Shown here one piece after another: positions 5,551 to 8,352 of a stretch of 8,352 nucleotides of DNA. Location of the stretch: positions 1 to 8,352 of the forward strand of contig JALUFI010000274.1 in the NCBI GenBank assembly GCA_027043685.1. The letters are read 5' to 3'. Positions within the stretch are counted from its first letter, which is position 1. Each line of letters begins with the position of its first letter. The translations under genes were made by a program, and so were the position numbers. The DNA comes from Pyrodictiaceae archaeon. GTDB lineage: Archaea; Thermoproteota; Thermoprotei_A; Sulfolobales; Pyrodictiaceae. The notes beneath the pieces were generated by a model. That model was given only the letters and a program-made list of their open reading frames with translations. It was not told the DNA's origin and did not search any database.

Positions 5551-5560
5551 CTTTTTATCC
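5551..5560 (+). promoter_or_regulatory. TATA box facing the DUF89 gene
   Basis: CTTTTTATCC is the strongest TATA-like element in the window. Counting about 25 bp from its centre puts the start of transcription at 5577-5582, directly on a GTG at 5578. The DUF89 TTG at 5654 lies about 75 nt further on, so the transcript either has a long leader or begins with a leaderless small ORF. Confidence 0.55.
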
Positions 5561-5577
5561 GTGGCCGAGCGGTGGGC

Positions 5578-5673
5578 GTGCTTCACGCGGCTCCGGTGCG
5601 GAGCATCGCCTCCTTCCTGCTGGGTGACTGCTCGGGGTGGTGCGTAGGGGGCCTTGGCCGGGAGCAGTGGTAG
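5578..5673 (+). CDS. Possible leaderless 31-codon ORF upstream of DUF89
   Basis: From the GTG at 5578 a 31-codon frame (starting MLHAAPVRSIASFLLGDC, with a second Cys four residues later and a Trp at the end) runs to a TAG at 5671-5673. Its start coincides with the predicted transcription start of the TATA box at 5551, as expected for a leaderless message. It overlaps the DUF89 TTG by 20 nt in another frame, so translation of the two could be coupled. Third positions are mostly G or C, but that is weak evidence in such GC-rich DNA. The peptide is unlike anything I recognise. It may simply be untranslated leader. Confidence 0.25.
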   Translation: MLHAAPVRSIASFLLGDCSGWCVGGLGREQW

Positions 5674-6601
5674 CGGGCGCGGCCCGCTGGACCCGTTTGA
5701 GTGCGTCCTCTGCCTAGTGCATGGCAGGCTCCAGCAGGTTGCTGGGAGGCTGGACCTGGAGGCGAGGGTGCTGGGGCACCTGGCGGGCCTGGTTGCCAGG
5801 TGGAGGAGCAGGACTGAGGTCTTCGTGGAGAGCTACGGGTACCTCGAGAAGCTGCTGGGGAGGGATATCTACGAGGATAGGAGGAGGAGGCTGAACGAGG
5901 CCGCCCTGGCCCTCCTCGATAAGCTTGGGCTACGGGAGAGGAGCGCCCCGTCACTGGTCGAGCTGATGGCTGCGGCCAACGGCGTGGACATAGCTATGCC
6001 GGGGTACAGGCCGAGCATGGAGAAGGTGTTCCGGGGCCTCGGGGAGCAGCCCACATGGCTCGGCGCAGGCTCCCGGGACGTGGAGGCGCTCGTGGGCGGC
6101 GTCGAGAACCTGGTAGTGGTGCTTGACAACGCGGGCGAGGCCGTCATCGACATCGCTGCTGCCGCCGCGCTTGCCTCGAGGCTTGGTGCTGGGAGGCTCT
6201 ACCTGGTTGCGAGGAGCGAGCCCTACGAGGTAGACGTCACGGCGAGGGAGGCCTCCGCGCTGGCCTCCCGGCTCGCGCCGGGCGCCGTCGTCGTGGGGAC
6301 TGGTGGCCGCTACCCCGTCTTCTACCCCTACAGCAGCATGGAGGCCCGGAGGCTGCTCCGTCTCCCCAGGAGCCTCGTCCTCGTCAAGGGCATTGCTAAC
6401 CTGGAGGCGTTCATGGACTACCCGGGTAGCCTCGGGGAGGGTGTGCGGGCCCTCTTCCTCCTCCGGGCAAAGTGCGGCCCGCTCTCTAGGTTCTTCGGGG
6501 TCGCGTTCGCGGAGCCGGTGGCGGCGACGGCTGAATGGGTGCTGGAGAGGCTAAGGTCGTGGAGGAGCGGCTCCCAGCAGCTCGGCGACCGCGTTGACTA
6601 G
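5654..6601 (+). CDS. DUF89-family metal-dependent damage-control phosphatase
   Basis: A 315-residue protein of the archaeal/bacterial DUF89 branch. It opens with the N-terminal CVLC (Cys17, Cys20) typical of that branch, then a helical region, the NxxD pattern in AAANGVDIA (106-114), and the metal/phosphate-site motifs LDNAGEAVID (157-166), ARSEPYEVDVT (186-196, Asp194), VKGIANLEAF (244-253, Lys245) and LLRAKCGPL (269-277). DUF89 proteins are Mn/Ni/Co-dependent phosphatases that hydrolyse harmful sugar phosphates and other damaged phospho-metabolites; the substrate here is unknown. The start is a TTG at 5654: an in-frame stop at 5645-5647 rules out anything earlier and no other start precedes CVLC. 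AGGGGG directly before it is a close but usable ribosome site. The 3' end overlaps hisC by 51 bp on the opposite strand. Key residues are all present. Confidence 0.92.
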   Translation: MAGSSGSGRGPLDPFECVLCLVHGRLQQVAGRLDLEARVLGHLAGLVARWRSRTEVFVESYGYLEKLLGRDIYEDRRRRLNEAALALLDKLGLRERSAPSLVELMAAANGVDIAMPGYRPSMEKVFRGLGEQPTWLGAGSRDVEALVGGVENLVVVLDNAGEAVIDIAAAAALASRLGAGRLYLVARSEPYEVDVTAREASALASRLAPGAVVVGTGGRYPVFYPYSSMEARRLLRLPRSLVLVKGIANLEAFMDYPGSLGEGVRALFLLRAKCGPLSRFFGVAFAEPVAATAEWVLERLRSWRSGSQQLGDRVD

Positions 6602-7633
6602 CATGCTGTTCTCGCTCGGCGCCCCCACGGTGACCCTCATCCATCCCCCGCCGGGGAGCCCGGGGCGGCGGACGAGTATCCCCTTCTCACGGAGCGCCTC
6701 CACGGGGTCCTCTATCCCCGGGAGCCTGGCGAGCACGAAGTTCGTGTAGCTCCTGTAGGCCCTGGCTCCGAGCCTCTCCAGTCTCTCGCGGAGCCACTCC
6801 CTCTCCCGCCGGATGAGCCTGACTAGCTCCTCGGCGTAGCCTGGGCTGCGGAGCGCCGCGGCGGCTGCGGCTAGGCTGGGGCTGGGGAGGAATGGGGGCA
6901 TGAGGGCCCGGAGCCTCTCGGCGAGCCTGGGGTGGGCTATCCCGTATCCAACCCGGAGCCCTGCGAGGCTGAAGGCCTTGCTCATTGTGCGCACCACGAG
7001 GAGGTTGTCGTAAGACTCGGTGAGCTCCGCGTAGGTGACGCCGCTGAACTCGTAGTAGGCCTCGTCGAGCACCACTAGTGCGCCCCGCCTCCCGGCCTCC
7101 TCGAGCAGCTCCACTAGCTCCTGCTCACCGGGCACCACGAGGCTCCCCGTGGGGTTGTTCGGGTTATCCACGGCGACTAGCCTGGCGCCCCGCCGGAGCG
7201 CCTCCAGCAGCTCCCCCCAGGGCAGCGTCCAGTGGTCGCCCTCCTCGCGGAGAGGCACCGTCTCCAGCCTGGCCCCCTGGTGGGAGGCGTAGACCCGGTA
7301 CATGGAGAAGCTCGGCTCCGGGGCGACGGCAGTGTCGCCTGGACCGAGGACGAGGCTGAAGGCCTTCTCGAGCACCATGTCGCCGCCGAGGCCGAGGACG
7401 AGCATCTCCTCCCCCGCGCCGGTGTAGCCTGAGAGTAGGCCGAGGACCTCCTCGTAGAGCTCGCGGCGGGGGTACCGGTTAGCCTCCGCCACCGCCTTAG
7501 CCGCGGCCTCGACGACCCCTGGGGGCGGTGGGAAGGGGGACTCGTTGAGGTCGAGGCGTATCCTTGCCCCATCGAGGCTCGGCGGGGGGTAGCCCCGGGC
7601 CTCCATGAGCCATGGCTTCGCCTTCACCGGCAC
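6551..7633 (-). CDS. hisC: Histidinol-phosphate aminotransferase
   Basis: A class I/II PLP aminotransferase, 360 residues with the start chosen, the usual HisC length. HisC converts imidazole-acetol phosphate and glutamate to histidinol phosphate and 2-oxoglutarate in the cytoplasm. Landmarks (from the GTG at 7633) are KPWLMEARGY (6-15), LDLNESPFPPPP (27-38), the ring-stacking Tyr in EPSFSMYRVY (106-115), NPNNPTG (157-163), LDEAYYEF (189-196, Asp190 to the PLP nitrogen), SKAFSLAGLRVGYG (218-231) with the Schiff-base Lys219 and Arg227, and RVTVG near the end. The frame runs on to a TTG at 7738, but those 35 extra residues are Pro/Ala/Arg-rich, lie outside the family and run into the divergent FAD gene; a GTG at 7627 or ATG at 7606 is also possible. 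There is no strong Shine-Dalgarno. No other his genes are near. Related aminotransferases act on aromatic amino acids, so specificity is likely but not certain. Confidence 0.9.
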   Translation of the reverse strand: MPVKAKPWLMEARGYPPPSLDGARIRLDLNESPFPPPPGVVEAAAKAVAEANRYPRRELYEEVLGLLSGYTGAGEEMLVLGLGGDMVLEKAFSLVLGPGDTAVAPEPSFSMYRVYASHQGARLETVPLREEGDHWTLPWGELLEALRRGARLVAVDNPNNPTGSLVVPGEQELVELLEEAGRRGALVVLDEAYYEFSGVTYAELTESYDNLLVVRTMSKAFSLAGLRVGYGIAHPRLAERLRALMPPFLPSPSLAAAAAALRSPGYAEELVRLIRREREWLRERLERLGARAYRSYTNFVLARLPGIEDPVEALREKGILVRRPGLPGGGWMRVTVGAPSENSMLVNAVAELLGAAPPRP

Positions 7634-7666
7634 GGCGGGCGCCCCGGCGGCGGCTGCGCCGCGGCC

Positions 7667-7674
7667 TCCTTTAG
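7667..7674 (+). promoter_or_regulatory. Candidate TATA box between hisC and the FAD dehydrogenase gene
   Basis: TCCTTTAG is the only A/T-rich patch in the 77-bp gap between the two divergent starts. For the plus-strand gene it would set transcription near 7697, leaving a 14-nt leader that contains the ribosome site. On the minus strand the same patch reads CTAAAGGA and is about 25 bp before a plausible hisC start region. A shared element is possible but weakly supported. Confidence 0.3.
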
Positions 7675-7694
7675 CCCCAGCCCTGGTGGGAGCA

Positions 7695-7703
7695 GGGTGG
7701 GAG
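7695..7703 (+). promoter_or_regulatory. Ribosome binding site of the FAD dehydrogenase gene
   Basis: GGGTGGGAG ends 7 nt before the TTG at 7711. An in-frame stop at 7672-7674 and the lack of any other start codon make the TTG the only possible initiation site, and this purine-rich element supports it. Confidence 0.5.
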
Positions 7704-7710
7704 CACGCGG

Positions 7711-8352
7711 TTGGGCGCGGCCGGGGAGCTGGAGGCAATCCTGCCCGGCAGGGTGTACCGTGACGAGTACCTCGTCGCCCTCTACAGCAGGGAGCCCAGC
7801 GGGGCCAGGGCCGGGAGGCTGCCCTCCGCGGTGGTGTTCCCCGAGTCGCTGGAGGATGTGAGGAGGCTCGTCCGCTACGCCTACCGGCGCAGGGTCCCCC
7901 TCTACCCCCAGGGCTCCGCCACGAGCCTCTCCGGCTCAGCGGTCCCCGAGGACGGCGTCGTCGTGTCCATGGAGAGGATGGACAGGGTGCGCCGCGTGAG
8001 CCTCGCCGACGGCTACGTGGAGGCGGAGGCGGGGGTGAGGCTGGGTGAGCTAAACGCGCTCCTCGCGGCCCGGGGCTATATGTTCCCGGTTGACCCCGCG
8101 AGCCAGGCGGTCGCGACCGTCGGCGGCGCGGTGAACAGCGGCGCTGGGGGCATGAGGGGCGCCAGGTACGGCACTATGAGGGACTGGGTGCTGGGCCTCG
8201 AGGCCGTGGTGGCCGACGAGGAGGCCTCGGTGATAAGGCCGGGCTGCCTCACGGTGAAGTGCAGGCAGGGCTACGACGTGGCAAGGCTCATCGTGGGGAG
8301 CGAGGGCACCCTCGCGGTCGTGGTCTCCGCGGTGCTCCGGGTGACGCCGCTC
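7711..8352 (+). CDS. GlcD-type FAD-linked oxidase/dehydrogenase, N-terminal part (truncated by window end)
   Basis: The first 214 residues of a PCMH-type FAD flavoprotein (glycolate oxidase GlcD / D-lactate dehydrogenase family) are present; the frame runs off the window. FAD-site landmarks are VVFPESLEDV (41-50), YPQGSATSLSGSAVP (65-79, matching the usual RGxGTSLSGGxVP loop with Gln for the usual Gly/Ala), VEAEAGVRLGELN (103-115), FPVDPASQAVATVGGAVNSGAGG (125-147), ARYGTMRDWVLGLEAV (151-166) and the diagnostic GYDVARLIVGSEGTL (187-201). Members oxidise 2-hydroxy acids such as glycolate, D-lactate or D-2-hydroxyglutarate; the C-terminal substrate-binding domain that would distinguish these is missing. 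The TTG start at 7711 has GGGTGGGAG 7 nt before it. It diverges from hisC across a short gap, with no functional link evident. Confidence 0.9.
   Translation, partial: MGAAGELEAILPGRVYRDEYLVALYSREPSGARAGRLPSAVVFPESLEDVRRLVRYAYRRRVPLYPQGSATSLSGSAVPEDGVVVSMERMDRVRRVSLADGYVEAEAGVRLGELNALLAARGYMFPVDPASQAVATVGGAVNSGAGGMRGARYGTMRDWVLGLEAVVADEEASVIRPGCLTVKCRQGYDVARLIVGSEGTLAVVVSAVLRVTPL

Noticed and set aside
5461..5586. N-terminal 42-residue extension of stomatin from the ATG at 5586
   Set aside because: It is Pro/Gly/Arg-rich, unlike stomatin N-termini, and covers the TATA box and ribosome site that fit the ATG at 5460.

Overview
The window looks like chromosomal DNA from a GC-rich hyperthermophilic archaeon, most likely a crenarchaeon (Thermoproteota) of the Desulfurococcales type. 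The grounds are an MthK-like channel, an archaeal stomatin, a stand-alone Roadblock protein, an archaeal DUF89 phosphatase, heavy use of AGG for arginine, frequent GTG and TTG starts, TATA-like boxes about 25 bp before predicted transcription starts, and very short intergenic gaps. The species cannot be named from this. I saw no tRNA, rRNA, insertion sequence or CRISPR array.

Layout. (1) 1-387, plus strand: the 3' end of an unidentified gene overlaps a small winged-helix protein with a C-terminal cysteine cluster (FeoC-like). (2) 384-5460, minus strand: five genes point the same way. In transcription order they are stomatin/slipin, Roadblock/LC7 protein, two-TM K+ channel with an RCK domain, UbiD-family decarboxylase and UbiA-family prenyltransferase. 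The last two are 13 nt apart and form a clear operon. The first three appear to have their own TATA boxes. (3) 5461-5653: a divergent intergenic region with a TATA box facing each way and a possible leaderless 31-codon ORF. (4) 5654-6601, plus strand: a DUF89 metal-dependent phosphatase whose 3' end overlaps hisC by 51 bp. (5) 6551-7633, minus strand: histidinol-phosphate aminotransferase. (6) 7711 to the window end, plus strand: the N-terminal part of a GlcD-type FAD-linked dehydrogenase, cut off by the window.

How the genes work together. The UbiD/UbiA pair suggests prenylation and prenyl-FMN-dependent decarboxylation of an aromatic quinone precursor, probably menaquinone. An alternative for the UbiD protein is the anhydromevalonate-phosphate decarboxylase of the archaeal isoprenoid pathway. 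The stomatin and the K+ channel are membrane proteins and may share a membrane-homeostasis theme, but that is only inference from adjacency. DUF89, HisC and the GlcD-like enzyme are ordinary metabolic genes.

I found no clearly novel multi-gene system. The points most worth checking are a Lys where UbiD enzymes carry a metal-ligand Glu, helically phased direct repeats upstream of two genes, and the leaderless small ORF ahead of DUF89.
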